Positions 1 through 8,336 of a stretch of 64,000 nt of DNA are shown piece after piece. This DNA is from Lewinellaceae bacterium (lineage in GTDB: Bacteria > Bacteroidota > Bacteroidia > Chitinophagales > Saprospiraceae). The first letter of the stretch is position 1; each line of letters opens with the position of its first letter. Below the pieces are notes generated by a model. The model did no database searches, had not been told where the DNA came from, and saw nothing but the letters and a program-made list of their open reading frames with translations. The stretch spans positions 124,001 to 188,000 of the forward strand of contig JACJYB010000001.1 of the NCBI GenBank assembly GCA_020636355.1. The letters are read 5' to 3'. A program made the translations under genes and the position numbers.

Positions 1-108
1 ATCCTGTTTGGCGATGGAAATGCGTACCTGGATCGGATCATTGCTGCCGGCTTTGACGGGGCCTACCTGGACAATGTGGAAGCGTATTATTTTCTTTACC
101 ACAAATAG
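1..108 (+). CDS. C-terminal end of a GH114/TM1410-like glycosidase-type protein (partial)
   Basis: The window opens inside this gene; 35 codons remain before TAG at 106-108. The visible end carries AGFDGAYLDNVEAY followed by a short aromatic tail. That FDGxYLDNV pattern is typical of the late beta-strand of TM1410-type (endo-alpha-1,4-polygalactosaminidase-like, GH114) TIM barrels. Only this short tail is available, so the family call rests on one motif and the substrate cannot be inferred. The next gene lies 1.26 kb away, beyond a repeat array. Confidence 0.5.
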   Translation: MLFGDGNAYLDRIIAAGFDGAYLDNVEAYYFLYHK

Positions 109-175
109 TTAAAGCCTGCTTATCGGTAAACGCTTTACGCCGTTCACTGTAACATCCCAACACTAAGAAACCATG

Positions 176-1250
176 ACTCTCCTCCGGGGAGGGACTTTTA
201 CATTTCAGATTTTTGGATTTCAGATTTCAGATTTATGGAGCTAATACCTATTGATATCCAGATACCATGACACCATAAAACCATACCACCCGAACACCTG
301 TACACCCAACACCCAAACACCAAACACCCAAACACCTAACATCAAACATCGATACCGCGTATTACCCACCCCTGGATCCCCTCCGAGGAGGGGACTTTCA
401 GATCATGCTTAGGAGAAGACTTTAGATTTCAGATTATTTGATTTCAGAATTATGGAGCTAATACCTATTGATACCCAGATACCATGACACCATAAAACCA
501 TACCACCCGAACACCTTTACACCAAACACCAAACACCTAACACCTAACATCAAACACCGTAACCATCAAACATCGATACCGCGTATTACCCACCCCTGGA
601 TCCCCTCCATGGAGGGGACTTTCAGATCATGCTTAGGAGAAGACTTTAGATTTCAGATTATTTGATTTCAGATTTATGGAGCTAATACCTATTGATACCC
701 AGATACCATGACACCATAAAATCAGACCAGCCTAACACCTAACATGACTCCCCGAAACCGTGCAACTGTGCAACTATGATCCATTGATACCCAGCATTAC
801 CCACCCCTGGATCCCCTCCAAGAGGGGACTTTTAGATCATGCTTAGGGGAAGACTTTAGATTTCAGATTATTTGATTTCAGATTTCAGATTTATGGAGCT
901 AATACCTATTGATACCCAGATACCATGCCACCATAAAACCATACCACCCGAACACCAAACACCAAACACCAAACACCCAACACCAAACACCAAACACCCA
1001 ACACCCAACATCAAACACCTAACATCAAACACCGATACCGCGTATTACCCACCCCTGGATCCCCTCCGAGTAGGGGACTTTCAGATTTCAGATTTTTGGA
1101 TTTCAGATTTCAGAATTATGGAGTGAATACCTATTGATACCCAGATACCATGACACCATAAAACCATACCACCCGAACACCTTTACACCAAACACCAAAC
1201 ACCTAACATCAAACATCATGACTCCCCGACACCGTTACACCAAACACCCT
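176..1250. repeat. Array of five ~220-bp non-coding repeats with CCCCTCC palindromes and CACCAAA-type microrepeats
   Basis: This gene-free kilobase is built from five degenerate tandem copies. The anchor TATGGAG(C/T)(T/G)AATACC begins at about 234, 451, 675, 892 and 1117, giving spacings of 217-225 bp. Each unit has a near-palindrome of the form CCCCTCCnnGGAGGGG (about 178, 378, 602, 813 and 1061) whose two central bases vary. It is followed by a TTTCAGATTTCAGATT tract, then the anchor, then a run of 7-8 bp motifs such as AACACCAAACACC whose number differs between units. Short open frames here (468-665, 872-1126) translate the microrepeats and are not genes. A further short repeat of the ATCTAAAATCTAGC type lies at about 1303-1340. 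Confidence 0.85.
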
Positions 1251-1343
1251 ACCTCCCCCATTAACTTTTAATCTTCGTAAGACGTTATTATTGCGCAAAG
1301 ATCAGTCTAGCATCTAAAATCTAGCATCTAACGTCTAAATCTG

Positions 1344-1351
1344 TATCTTTA
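1344..1351 (+). promoter_or_regulatory. Candidate -7 box (TATCTTTA) for the HAD gene
   Basis: TATCTTTA matches the Bacteroidota TAnnTTTG box at seven of eight positions and ends 18 bp before the ATG at 1370. No good TTG -33 element is visible about 20 bp upstream, where the sequence is a short ATCTAA-type repeat. The call rests on the box and its distance only. Confidence 0.4.
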
Positions 1352-1369
1352 CACCCTCAAAATTGAAAC

Positions 1370-1804
1370 ATGAATCAAGAGAGCAAGAGTCTAAAACCGA
1401 TTTACAACGAAAAAGGAGAAGCTTTAAGCCCCATCTTGCCCCCGGAAATAAAGAATTTCTTAATTGATATCGACGGGACCATCTGTGATGATGTGCCAAA
1501 CGAAGAACCGGAACGCATGAGAACGGTACCTCCATACCCAGACGCCCTGGAGGTTATCAATCGCTGGTTTGATGAAGGCCACATCATTACATTTTTTACT
1601 TCGAGGACCGAAGAACACCGGGCCATCACCCAGGATTGGCTGCAGGAATATGGATTCAAATACCACCACCTTTTGATGAATAAGCCGCGCGGGGGTAACT
1701 ATCACTGGATCGACAATCACATCGTTCGCGCCACACGATTCAAAGGTAAATTTACCGACCTCGTGACCAAGGTGGCGGAAATTGAAGTTTTTGACCACGA
1801 TTAA
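1370..1804 (+). CDS. Small HAD-superfamily phosphatase-like protein
   Basis: A 144-residue protein with HAD motif I, FLIDIDGTICDD, at about residues 30-41; the first Asp would be the nucleophile. A Ser/Thr motif II candidate lies in ITFFTSRTEEH at about 73-83. A later lysine and WIDNH (about 113-117) may serve motifs III and IV. The length is that of minimal HAD phosphatases without a large cap, resembling polynucleotide 3'-phosphatase-like and Bacteroidota proteins often mislabelled phosphoheptose isomerase. The start has an upstream TATCTTTA box. It stands alone, convergent with the next gene. The HAD fold is clear; the substrate is unknown. Confidence 0.75.
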   Translation: MNQESKSLKPIYNEKGEALSPILPPEIKNFLIDIDGTICDDVPNEEPERMRTVPPYPDALEVINRWFDEGHIITFFTSRTEEHRAITQDWLQEYGFKYHHLLMNKPRGGNYHWIDNHIVRATRFKGKFTDLVTKVAEIEVFDHD

Positions 1805-1898
1805 TCCCCGGTAGACCCGTAATAACTTTGCAAACTGGCGATGCAGATTCAGCCTGCCGTGTTGTTCAGCATGGGACTGATTTAGCGTGCTAATGGCG

Positions 1899-2807
1899 TT
1901 AAGTTGACCGCTTATACAGGTCATCTAATGCCTGCTTCCATTCCGGCCAGTTAAATGTAAATCCGGCTGCCTGAATTTTTTGTGCAGATACCTGTCCACC
2001 TTTAAGGAGCAATTGAGCGAAGTCACCCAACAAAAGTTTTAATAGCCAGGCTGGTAAGGGTAGGGTAAGCCAGGTTTTATGAAATTCAGCCAATACCTCC
2101 ATCCATGACTTCATCGTTAACGGATGTGGGGATACCCCATTATAAACGCCCTGACAAGTCTTATTTTCAAGTAAAAAGACAAACATCCTGGCCAGATCCT
2201 CCAGGTGAATCCAGGAATAATACATATTCCCTGATCCAAGTTTCACACCCATTTTGAAATAGGTCCCCAACCGAAATTTGGGATATATACCTCCACGGGT
2301 ACTCATAACCAATCCAATCCGGACAATACACACCCGGCAATTTCCGGGGGCGTTTTGGTGGACGGCAGATTCCCACCGGTGGCACGTAGTGCCTAAAAAA
2401 TCATTATCCGGTGCATGATCTTCCAGCAGCCAGTCTTGATCTTCATCGGGGTAAAAGCCGGTCGCCGAAGCGTTGATATATACTTCCGGCGGGTGAGGTG
2501 CGGTCCGGATTTGTTCCATCAAAAAGGTAGTGGATTCAATACGGCTGGAAGCGATTTCCTGTTTCCTGGCCTTAGTCCACGGCCATTGGCCAATGTTTGT
2601 CCCCGCCAGATTGATGACGCCAAAACACTGATCAAGTGCTTTCGAATCGATTGTTTTTTTTACTGGATCCCAGTGGTAGATGTTTTTTTCCGGAAGGCTG
2701 TCACCTCGGGTAAGGATAGCCGGTAAATAACCTTTTGACTTCAGAATAGTCTGGGTTTGGCGTCCAATCATCCCGGTTCCTCCTGCCAGTAAAACTTTTT
2801 TTTGCAT
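1899..2807 (-). CDS. TIGR01777-family NAD(P)-binding epimerase (YfcH-like)
   Basis: A 302-residue extended short-chain dehydrogenase/epimerase. The N-terminus MQKKVLLAGGTGMIGRQ has the Rossmann GGTGxIG signature. INLAGTNI (about 68-75) matches the family NLAG motif, and NASATGFYPD (about 110-120) contains the usual TGxYG-like segment. The C-terminal third (about 250-300), with LLLGDFAQLLLKGGQVSAQKIQAAGF cut here by the length limit to its key residues GQ, K and AAGF, corresponds to the DUF1731 tail. This family (E. coli YfcH, plant SulA-like) has no firmly established substrate. The gene is divergent from the ABC uptake operon, sharing a short intergenic region. Confidence 0.85.
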   Translation of the reverse strand: MQKKVLLAGGTGMIGRQTQTILKSKGYLPAILTRGDSLPEKNIYHWDPVKKTIDSKALDQCFGVINLAGTNIGQWPWTKARKQEIASSRIESTTFLMEQIRTAPHPPEVYINASATGFYPDEDQDWLLEDHAPDNDFLGTTCHRWESAVHQNAPGNCRVCIVRIGLVMSTRGGIYPKFRLGTYFKMGVKLGSGNMYYSWIHLEDLARMFVFLLENKTCQGVYNGVSPHPLTMKSWMEVLAEFHKTWLTLPLPAWLLKLLLGDFAQLLLKGGQVSAQKIQAAGFTFNWPEWKQALDDLYKRST

Positions 2808-2850
2808 ATAAATTAATATGGATTCGTGAATAAAGCCGCTGGATACGCGT

Positions 2851-2858
2851 TACCTTTG
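2851..2858 (+). promoter_or_regulatory. -7 box (TACCTTTG) of the ABC uptake operon
   Basis: TACCTTTG is a perfect match to the Bacteroidota TAnnTTTG box, ending 30 bp before the ATG at 2889. It lies inside the longer open frame that begins at 2826, which argues that translation begins at 2889 instead. A TTG-type -33 element is not clear. Confidence 0.6.
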
Positions 2859-2888
2859 GTAAGGTTGACGCTTGATAAACTTGATCCG

Positions 2889-4658
2889 ATGAATAAAAGG
2901 CATTCTTTACTGATTTGTTCGCTACTCTGCTTATTCTTTGTGCTCTTTTCTTGTGGCAAATCAGAAAATGCTTCCGTACCGGAATCTTTCCGCGTGACTA
3001 TCCGTGTACAGGATGAACCACTGAGCCTGATCCCCATGATGTCATCGACGATCGTTGGCTCTCAGATCATCCGCCACATTTATTGGCCTGCCGCAGAATA
3101 CGATCCTTTTGATCTGACTTACCGGCCTTTACTGTTGACGGATTTGCCCGAATCCGTGACGGAAACGGAAGGGCCCTGGAAAGGATCTCAGCGGTTCGAC
3201 CTCAGGTTGCGTGAAGAAGCAAGCTGGTCCGATGGCGAGCCAATTACCGCGGCAGACTACGCATTTTCGGTTAAAGCTGCCTTCTTACCTGCCTGTGCCG
3301 TCAGTGGATTCGCCAGTTTTTTCTCCAACTTGCAAGATATCCGGATAAATCCCGCTGATCCAAAACAAATCACGGTCTGGGTATCTCCTGGTTATATGCT
3401 TGCTAAAGAGTTGGTTTCCAATTTCAACCTGATCCCACGGCATAATTATGATCCGGAAGATGTATTGGCAAAATATAGTCTGGCCCAGTTAAAAGATCCG
3501 CAATCTACCGGTGTTGACCTTGGTCAGGATACAGCTTATCAGGCATTGGATCAGTATTTCCAACTGATGGATATGACCCCAGATAACATCGTAGGAAGTG
3601 GTCCGTACACGCTGGGAGACTGGCAGAGTAAGCAGTACCTGGCACTGAAGCGGGTCGATGACTGGTGGGGTGATCAATTAAAAATCCGTAAACCTTTGTT
3701 TGAAGCTTATCCGGAAGAGATCGTCTATCAGATCATTTCGGATGAACAAGTGGCTTTGACGGCTTTGAAGGACGGGAGTGTGGATGTGGCTATGATCGCC
3801 AGGCCGGATAACTACATCGCCACCCAGCAAGAGCCGGGAGCAACCGATAAATTCACTTTCGGCCATGCTTCAAACAGTATTTACATGTACATCGGGATGA
3901 ACAATCAACATCCCATTCTGCGGGATGCGGAGGTTCGTACAGCTTTAGCCTACTCCATGGATGTGGACCGGGTGATTTCTACCTTGATGAATGGCCTGGC
4001 CCAGCGTACTGTGGGGCCGTTTATGCCGGGAAGCCCCAATTACAATAACGATCTGAAGCCCATTCCACTAAATATCGAGGAAGCCTTAAAACATTTGAAT
4101 GCAGCAGGCTGGACCGACAGCAATCGCGACGGAACAGTAGACAAAATGATTGACGGGCGGCGCATCGAATGTGTCTTGCCGGTCATGGTTAGTGCAAATT
4201 CATCTTTAGGACAGAATGTGGCGCTGATCCTGCAGGAAAATGCAGCAAAAATTGGAATACGCATCGAACTGGACCCTATCGCAGATAATGCAACCTTAAG
4301 GCAGCGGCTCGGTACGGGTGATTTTGTGATGGCGACCATGTCAAATAGCCCGTCAGTGGGTATTTATGATCCTTACCAGTCCTGGCATTCACAAAGTTTC
4401 AAAGACAATACCGGTAATGTAATAGGATTTGTAGATCCGGAGTCGGATGCAATCATCGACTCGCTACGTCATGAAGAAGATCCACAGCAACTGATAGATG
4501 AATATCGGCAATTTCAGGCCGAACTCTACAAAGAGCAGCCGGTGATCTTCCTGGTTATCCCTGAAGTGCTTTTCATTCATCGCAAAGATTATGAAGTTCG
4601 CCCATCCGTCGTGAAGCCTGGCATCTGGGAGCCGGCGATTATTCCGCAACAACAATAA
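2889..4658 (+). CDS. Peptide/nickel-type ABC transporter substrate-binding lipoprotein (family 5)
   Basis: The 589-residue protein starts MNKRHSLL and has a hydrophobic signal ending in the lipobox LFSC (Cys about residue 19), so it is probably an outer-leaflet or periplasm-facing lipoprotein. The body has SBP_bac_5 features: an early RVQDEPLSLIP strand, LREEASWSDGEPITAADYAFS (key residues WSDGxPITAxD), IVGSGPYTLGDW, and a late VRTALAYSMDVDRVI segment. Oligopeptide- and nickel-binding proteins share these. The ATG at 2889 is preferred to 2826 because of the signal peptide and the promoter box. It is followed after 9 bp by two permease genes. The ligand cannot be deduced. Confidence 0.9.
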   Translation: MNKRHSLLICSLLCLFFVLFSCGKSENASVPESFRVTIRVQDEPLSLIPMMSSTIVGSQIIRHIYWPAAEYDPFDLTYRPLLLTDLPESVTETEGPWKGSQRFDLRLREEASWSDGEPITAADYAFSVKAAFLPACAVSGFASFFSNLQDIRINPADPKQITVWVSPGYMLAKELVSNFNLIPRHNYDPEDVLAKYSLAQLKDPQSTGVDLGQDTAYQALDQYFQLMDMTPDNIVGSGPYTLGDWQSKQYLALKRVDDWWGDQLKIRKPLFEAYPEEIVYQIISDEQVALTALKDGSVDVAMIARPDNYIATQQEPGATDKFTFGHASNSIYMYIGMNNQHPILRDAEVRTALAYSMDVDRVISTLMNGLAQRTVGPFMPGSPNYNNDLKPIPLNIEEALKHLNAAGWTDSNRDGTVDKMIDGRRIECVLPVMVSANSSLGQNVALILQENAAKIGIRIELDPIADNATLRQRLGTGDFVMATMSNSPSVGIYDPYQSWHSQSFKDNTGNVIGFVDPESDAIIDSLRHEEDPQQLIDEYRQFQAELYKEQPVIFLVIPEVLFIHRKDYEVRPSVVKPGIWEPAIIPQQQ

Positions 4659-4667
4659 ATTGCTGGG

Positions 4668-6035
4668 ATGATCCGGTTCATGGTCATCCGGTTGTTGGGT
4701 ATGCTGACCACCTTATTGGTTTTAGCGTGCGCTTTATTTGCTTTGTACCAATATTTGCCCGGCGACCCTATTGATGAATTGGCGGGAGGGGCCCGTCGGG
4801 ACCAGGAAAGCGGCTTTAATCCCAGACTGTACGCAGAACGTTATGCCAGTTTGGCCAATCGGTATGGTATGGACCAACCGTATTTTTACTTTTCGGTTAC
4901 TCCGAAAGGTTTGCCATTATCATTTTTAAGTATCCCGGATCATCGCAAAAGAGCACTTTGGAAATCCTGGTACCGGCAGTTAGGTGATGCGGACTTGGTT
5001 CAATCCTGGTGGGAACGCCTAGAAGGACTGGCACAATCCGGAGCGGATCCCGGATTGATCTCCGCAGCCCGTACGGCGCTCCGGGAAAGGGATCTGGACC
5101 TTGCCCTGCGCGCTTTTGAAAGCCTTCCTTCCGCAGCAGAAATTCCGCCTTCCATGGCAGAACAAATGGTGCGCATTCAAAATGCCCTTCAGCAATCAGG
5201 CCGTTGGCTGGGAATTGCCTTTTACTGGCATGGTCCTGACAACCAGTTTCACCATTGGGTACGGGGTCTGTGGACGGGTGACTTTGGACGTTCTATGCAC
5301 GATGGACGACCTGTAACCCGTAAAATCACCGAGGCATTGCGTTGGACGGTATCCATCAATGGATTGGCTATCGTTCTGGCTTTGCTTATTGCTGTTCCGT
5401 TAGGTGTTTTCCTGGCGGCTTTTGCGAGCAAGCGTGTTGCCCGTGTCATTCGATTCCTGCTCTATGCAGGTTATGCCATGCCCGTCTATTGGCTGGCAAC
5501 CTTGCTGGTTGTTTTATTTACATCCGACACCTACGGCATGGATTGGTTGCCCTCGATTGGCGTTCAGTACGGGTATGCATCGGCTTCATTTGCAGACCGG
5601 TTTATCCATAGTCTTGGGCAATTGGTCATTCCGGTATTCACGTTGGTCTTGACCTCGCTGGCTTATCTGACCCGGCAGATGGAGAAATCGGTTGAACAAC
5701 AGCTCGCAGCGCCTTATCTGGTTACTGCTCAGGTTTGGGGAATGCCCAGAGGAAAACGTATCTGGAAATACGTATTGCCTAATGCGTTGTTTCCCATCAT
5801 TACACTGATCGGCACCTTGCTTCCCGTCGCCATTGCAGGTTCTGTAACCCTGGAATTTATCTGCAACATTCCCGGCATGGGAAGGCTATTACTGGATAGC
5901 ATCCTTACAAAAGATTGGCCGGTTATGTTCTATGTCACTCTACTGATCGGTATGGTCACGCTTTTAGGCATCCTATTGGCAGATATGATTTATGCGCTTG
6001 TGGATCCGCGGATCCGCCAAAATGGATTTGCCTGA
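4668..6035 (+). CDS. ABC transporter permease, OppB/DppB type, with large periplasmic insertion
   Basis: A 455-residue inner-membrane permease. An N-terminal membrane segment (about 5-28) ends in the family motif LPGDP. The C-terminal half (about 215-450) holds the binding-protein-dependent transport domain: several membrane helices, an EAA-like loop around SVEQQLAAPYLVTAQVWG (about 343-362), and a closing LVDPRIR that is typical of OppB. Between RYGMDQPYF and GDFGRS, normally only a few dozen residues apart, there are about 130 extra residues predicted to be periplasmic and partly helical. The gene follows the binding protein and its TGA overlaps the next ATG by one base, indicating co-translation. 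Confidence 0.88.
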   Translation: MIRFMVIRLLGMLTTLLVLACALFALYQYLPGDPIDELAGGARRDQESGFNPRLYAERYASLANRYGMDQPYFYFSVTPKGLPLSFLSIPDHRKRALWKSWYRQLGDADLVQSWWERLEGLAQSGADPGLISAARTALRERDLDLALRAFESLPSAAEIPPSMAEQMVRIQNALQQSGRWLGIAFYWHGPDNQFHHWVRGLWTGDFGRSMHDGRPVTRKITEALRWTVSINGLAIVLALLIAVPLGVFLAAFASKRVARVIRFLLYAGYAMPVYWLATLLVVLFTSDTYGMDWLPSIGVQYGYASASFADRFIHSLGQLVIPVFTLVLTSLAYLTRQMEKSVEQQLAAPYLVTAQVWGMPRGKRIWKYVLPNALFPIITLIGTLLPVAIAGSVTLEFICNIPGMGRLLLDSILTKDWPVMFYVTLLIGMVTLLGILLADMIYALVDPRIRQNGFA

Positions 6036-7240
6036 TGCGCAGGGGTAAGGACCGGTGGTACAGAGCCTATCCGGGATGGATCCGGTGGGTATTGATCGGA
6101 TGGTTCGCCCTGGCCATATTAGCCCCTTTCGTCGCTAATGAGCGGGGGTTGGTGATCCGCTACCGGGAGGAGATCCATTTCCCTGTCTTTCATCAGTGGG
6201 GTGTCGATGCAGGGATCGTCCCACACCAGGATTACCTGCGATTCCGATTGCATGAACATCCGCAGGACTATCAGACCCTGATTGGTCCACTGATCCCGTA
6301 TCGCGCGGAAACCCTGGATGCCTCCAACAGCAATTACCGATCTCCTTTGGGGCATCAGGAAATTTCGTCCTGGTATTACCGGCATTGGCTGGGTACGGAT
6401 CAGCTCGGTCGGGATACTCTGGCCGGTTTGGTGTACGGAGCCCGTACGGCCTGGTGGGTTGGTATGCTGGCTACGGCGCTGTCGATTATCGTCGGGTTAT
6501 TTTTCGGGTTGATTTCAGGGTATTACGGCAATGACCGGGCTTTCATCTCCCGTGGATCGGTATTGGCTGGCTGCGTAGTTTTACTGGTGGTTTTATCTGA
6601 GGACATTGGGTGGTCGCACCAGTCTACCCAAACCCTCGAGGTTCTCTTGAAATGGGGGCTACTGGTTGGACTTTTTCTACTGTTATTGTTTGGTTTTCAT
6701 CGGGTGCCTTCCTTAAAAAAAAGAATTGGAGTACCCATCGACCGCATGTTTCTGGCCGTAATCGGCTGGTTTAAGTCATTACCTGGCCTGGTCGTTGTTA
6801 TGGCGCTGCTGCCCCTTTTCAAACATACCGGCATCTGGTCTTTAGCCCTTTTAATCGGGCTTTTTCGATGGCCATTAATTGGCCAGTATGTGCGGGCGGA
6901 GATGCTTCGTATCCGGCATTTGCCGTTTATGGAATCGGTACGATTGCTGGGACTTTCCGATCGCAGGATATTGATCAAACACGCTTTGCCAAATGTATGG
7001 CCACCCGTCATAGTCAATGCAGCGTTTGGGGTCGGAGCGGCGGTAGCGGTGGAAAGTGCGTTATCTTTTCTGGGATTAGGGCTTGGATTGGACCAGGTGA
7101 CGTGGGGAACGCTGATGAATGCGGGAAGAAATTATTTTCCGGCCTGGTGGTTGACGGTCTTCCCCGGCATTGCTCTCTTTATTGTAGTATACGTGTGTAA
7201 TGTGTTGGGGGATCGGTGGTTAGCACAATACAACTCGTGA
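6035..7240 (+). CDS. ABC transporter permease, OppC/DppC type
   Basis: A 401-residue permease beginning MRRGKDRWYRAYPGW. The ATG at 6035 overlaps the upstream stop as TGATG, so this start is preferred to the in-frame codon at 5915 inside oppB. HWLGTDQLGRDTLAGLVYGAR (key HxLGTDxxGRD, about 112-125) is the diagnostic OppC motif. An EAA-like loop (RAEMLRIRHLPFMESVRLLG) and ALSFLGLG (about 345-352) occur near the C-terminus. A long periplasmic segment (about 45-110) and an extra membrane-containing stretch (about 165-240) make it larger than E. coli DppC. No ATPase genes follow; the operon ends here, so ATP-binding subunits must come from elsewhere. Confidence 0.88.
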   Translation: MRRGKDRWYRAYPGWIRWVLIGWFALAILAPFVANERGLVIRYREEIHFPVFHQWGVDAGIVPHQDYLRFRLHEHPQDYQTLIGPLIPYRAETLDASNSNYRSPLGHQEISSWYYRHWLGTDQLGRDTLAGLVYGARTAWWVGMLATALSIIVGLFFGLISGYYGNDRAFISRGSVLAGCVVLLVVLSEDIGWSHQSTQTLEVLLKWGLLVGLFLLLLFGFHRVPSLKKRIGVPIDRMFLAVIGWFKSLPGLVVVMALLPLFKHTGIWSLALLIGLFRWPLIGQYVRAEMLRIRHLPFMESVRLLGLSDRRILIKHALPNVWPPVIVNAAFGVGAAVAVESALSFLGLGLGLDQVTWGTLMNAGRNYFPAWWLTVFPGIALFIVVYVCNVLGDRWLAQYNS

Positions 7241-7333
7241 AATAATCGATGATTGAAGATCGTTAAATTGATGAACAAAGCGCTGAAACCCTTGATTTTG
7301 CTGGTTTTTTAACGCTTTTTTGCAAGATGATAG

Positions 7334-7364
7334 TTGTGAAAATTTGAATAGCCGATTAACTTTG
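7334..7364 (+). promoter_or_regulatory. Bacteroidota-type promoter of the HU gene
   Basis: A TTG -33 element at 7334-7336 is separated by 20 bp from TAACTTTG at 7357-7364, a perfect TAnnTTTG box. The ATG is 38 bp further on. The spacing is the same as in the promoter ahead of the Cys leader at 48 kb. Confidence 0.75.
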
Positions 7365-7402
7365 CGGCCGTTTTAACATTTAATCATTAAAATCCTAAGA
7401 TC

Positions 7403-7675
7403 ATGAACAAAGGAGATTTGATCGATCACATTGCAGAAGCTGCAGGAATTACCAAAGCTCAAGCATCTGATGCTTTGAATGCAGTTATTGGTGGTGTTGA
7501 ATCCACACTGAAAGCTGGTGGAAAGGTTTCTTTGGTTGGCTTCGGAACATTTTCTGTTTCCGAACGTGGTGCCCGTGAAGGTAGAAATCCGCAAACTGGT
7601 AAAGTGATCAAAATTGCTGCTAAGAAGAATGTTCGCTTCAAAGCAGGTAAAGCATTAGCTGATTCTTTGAATTAA
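7403..7675 (+). CDS. hup: HU-family DNA-binding protein
   Basis: A 90-residue histone-like protein of standard HU length. The helical N-terminal half (MNKGDLIDHIAEAAGITKAQA) is followed by the HU signature GFGTFSVSERGAREGRNP-T-G (about 46-66), including the beta-arm residues RNPQTG with the intercalating Pro, and the final helix VRFKAGKALAD. HU binds and bends DNA with little sequence preference and organises the nucleoid. The gene is monocistronic, with its own promoter at 7334-7364 and a strong terminator at 7711-7749. Codon use looks adapted to high expression. The call is secure. Confidence 0.97.
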   Translation: MNKGDLIDHIAEAAGITKAQASDALNAVIGGVESTLKAGGKVSLVGFGTFSVSERGAREGRNPQTGKVIKIAAKKNVRFKAGKALADSLN

Positions 7676-7710
7676 TTGGCCCGAGAAACCGATTTTTAAA
7701 AAGATATAGC

Positions 7711-7749
7711 AAAGCAGCCATCCCGTAACGGGTTGGCTGCTTTTTTTTT
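7711..7749 (+). terminator. Intrinsic terminator of the HU gene
   Basis: AAAGCAGCCA (7711-7720) pairs with TGGCTGCTTT (7734-7743). An inner CCCG/CGGG stem closes a 3-nt loop, and a run of nine T follows. Confidence 0.92.
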
Positions 7750-7928
7750 GTCGAAATTGAATAGGTGATCCGGTTTGGCAGGGAATAATCCGTCACTGTT
7801 TGCAGGTCAAAAAGCCAGTGATCAGCTCAGATCCCGAGAGATCGTTTTTCAGTTAGGTTCGGATGGTGAAGGTGGATTAACTATGACTTTAGATGCAATC
7901 TTGTTGTGATTATTTTTGATTACAAAGC

Positions 7929-7959
7929 AAAGAGATGAACGGAACCGTTTCTCTTTTTT
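7929..7959 (+). terminator. Terminator-like hairpin in the relic region
   Basis: AAAGAGA (7929-7935) pairs with TCTCTTT (7950-7956). AACGG/CCGTT forms the inner stem over a 2-nt loop, with a 2-nt bulge and a T tract to 7959. No intact gene precedes it, so it may have belonged to a lost gene. Confidence 0.6.
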
Positions 7960-8145
7960 GTGTTCCTGCCAGGTTAGAGGCTAGAATGAAACAATTCGAA
8001 AATATTAGAGAAAGCTATTTCCACTCTATATGAAAGTTAGCGAACGAATTGCAATGATGGACTGGAATTCCATTGGTTAGTCTTTAGATGATAATGATGA
8101 CTTTATGGAGGAAGGAGTACTGGGCATTAAATGGACTGTATTTAA
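7960..8145. other. Intergenic stretch without a recognisable gene
   Basis: About 190 bp between a terminator-like hairpin and a T9SS tail relic. A broken open frame near 8030-8160 contains in-frame stops and matches no family I recognise. Together with 7750-7928, this is best read as decayed sequence. Confidence 0.5.
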
Positions 8146-8190
8146 ACCCCAAAAGGCGTACTGAACAGACGCCTGGTAAAGGTGAATTAA
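8146..8190 (+). pseudogene. Relic of a T9SS sorting-domain 3' end
   Basis: Fifteen codons read TPKGVLNRRLVKVN and a stop, matching the very end of the sorting domains of the two giant genes downstream (GVLNKRMVKVN and GVFNKRMVKVN). In-frame stops lie immediately upstream, so only the tail of a former paralogue remains. It is followed by the same hairpin elements that follow the intact genes. Confidence 0.7.
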
Positions 8191-8194
8191 TAGG

Positions 8195-8270
8195 GATGCT
8201 GACCGGTGCACTAGCATTGGTCAGTAGGATGGTGAAGGTGAATTAAACGATGCTGACAACGCGTCAGTAG
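8195..8270 (+). repeat. Two CTGAC...GTCAG hairpin elements separated by a duplicated RMVKVN-stop tail
   Basis: Element one (8195-8227) pairs CTGACC with GGTCAG. Element two (8249-8270) pairs CTGAC with GTCAG over a short loop. Between them, 8226-8246 reads AGG ATG GTG AAG GTG AAT TAA, that is RMVKVN-stop, the C-terminus of the neighbouring T9SS proteins. The layout is the same as downstream of both giant genes. Confidence 0.75.
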
Positions 8271-8297
8271 GCGTAAATGTCAACCAGGATATAAGAC

Positions 8298-8336
8298 AAG
8301 GCAGTCATCTCAATTTGGGATGGCTGCTTTGTTTTT
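8298..8336 (+). terminator. Terminator-like hairpin
   Basis: GCAGTCATC (8301-8309) pairs with GATGGCTGC (8319-8327) with one G-T wobble, followed by TTTGTTTTT. It resembles the HU terminator in its outer stem. Confidence 0.65.

Noticed and set aside
950..1020. CRISPR-like appearance of short repeats
   Set aside because: Units of 7-8 bp are directly adjacent without unique spacers, and no cas genes are present.
468..1126. Two short plus-strand open frames (468-665, 872-1126) rich in Pro, Asn and Thr
   Set aside because: They translate the CACCAAA-type microrepeats of the array; no start context, no homology, and the sequence repeats in other frames.
2826..2888. Longer start for the ABC binding protein
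   Set aside because: The promoter box TACCTTTG lies inside this extension and the signal peptide begins at 2889.
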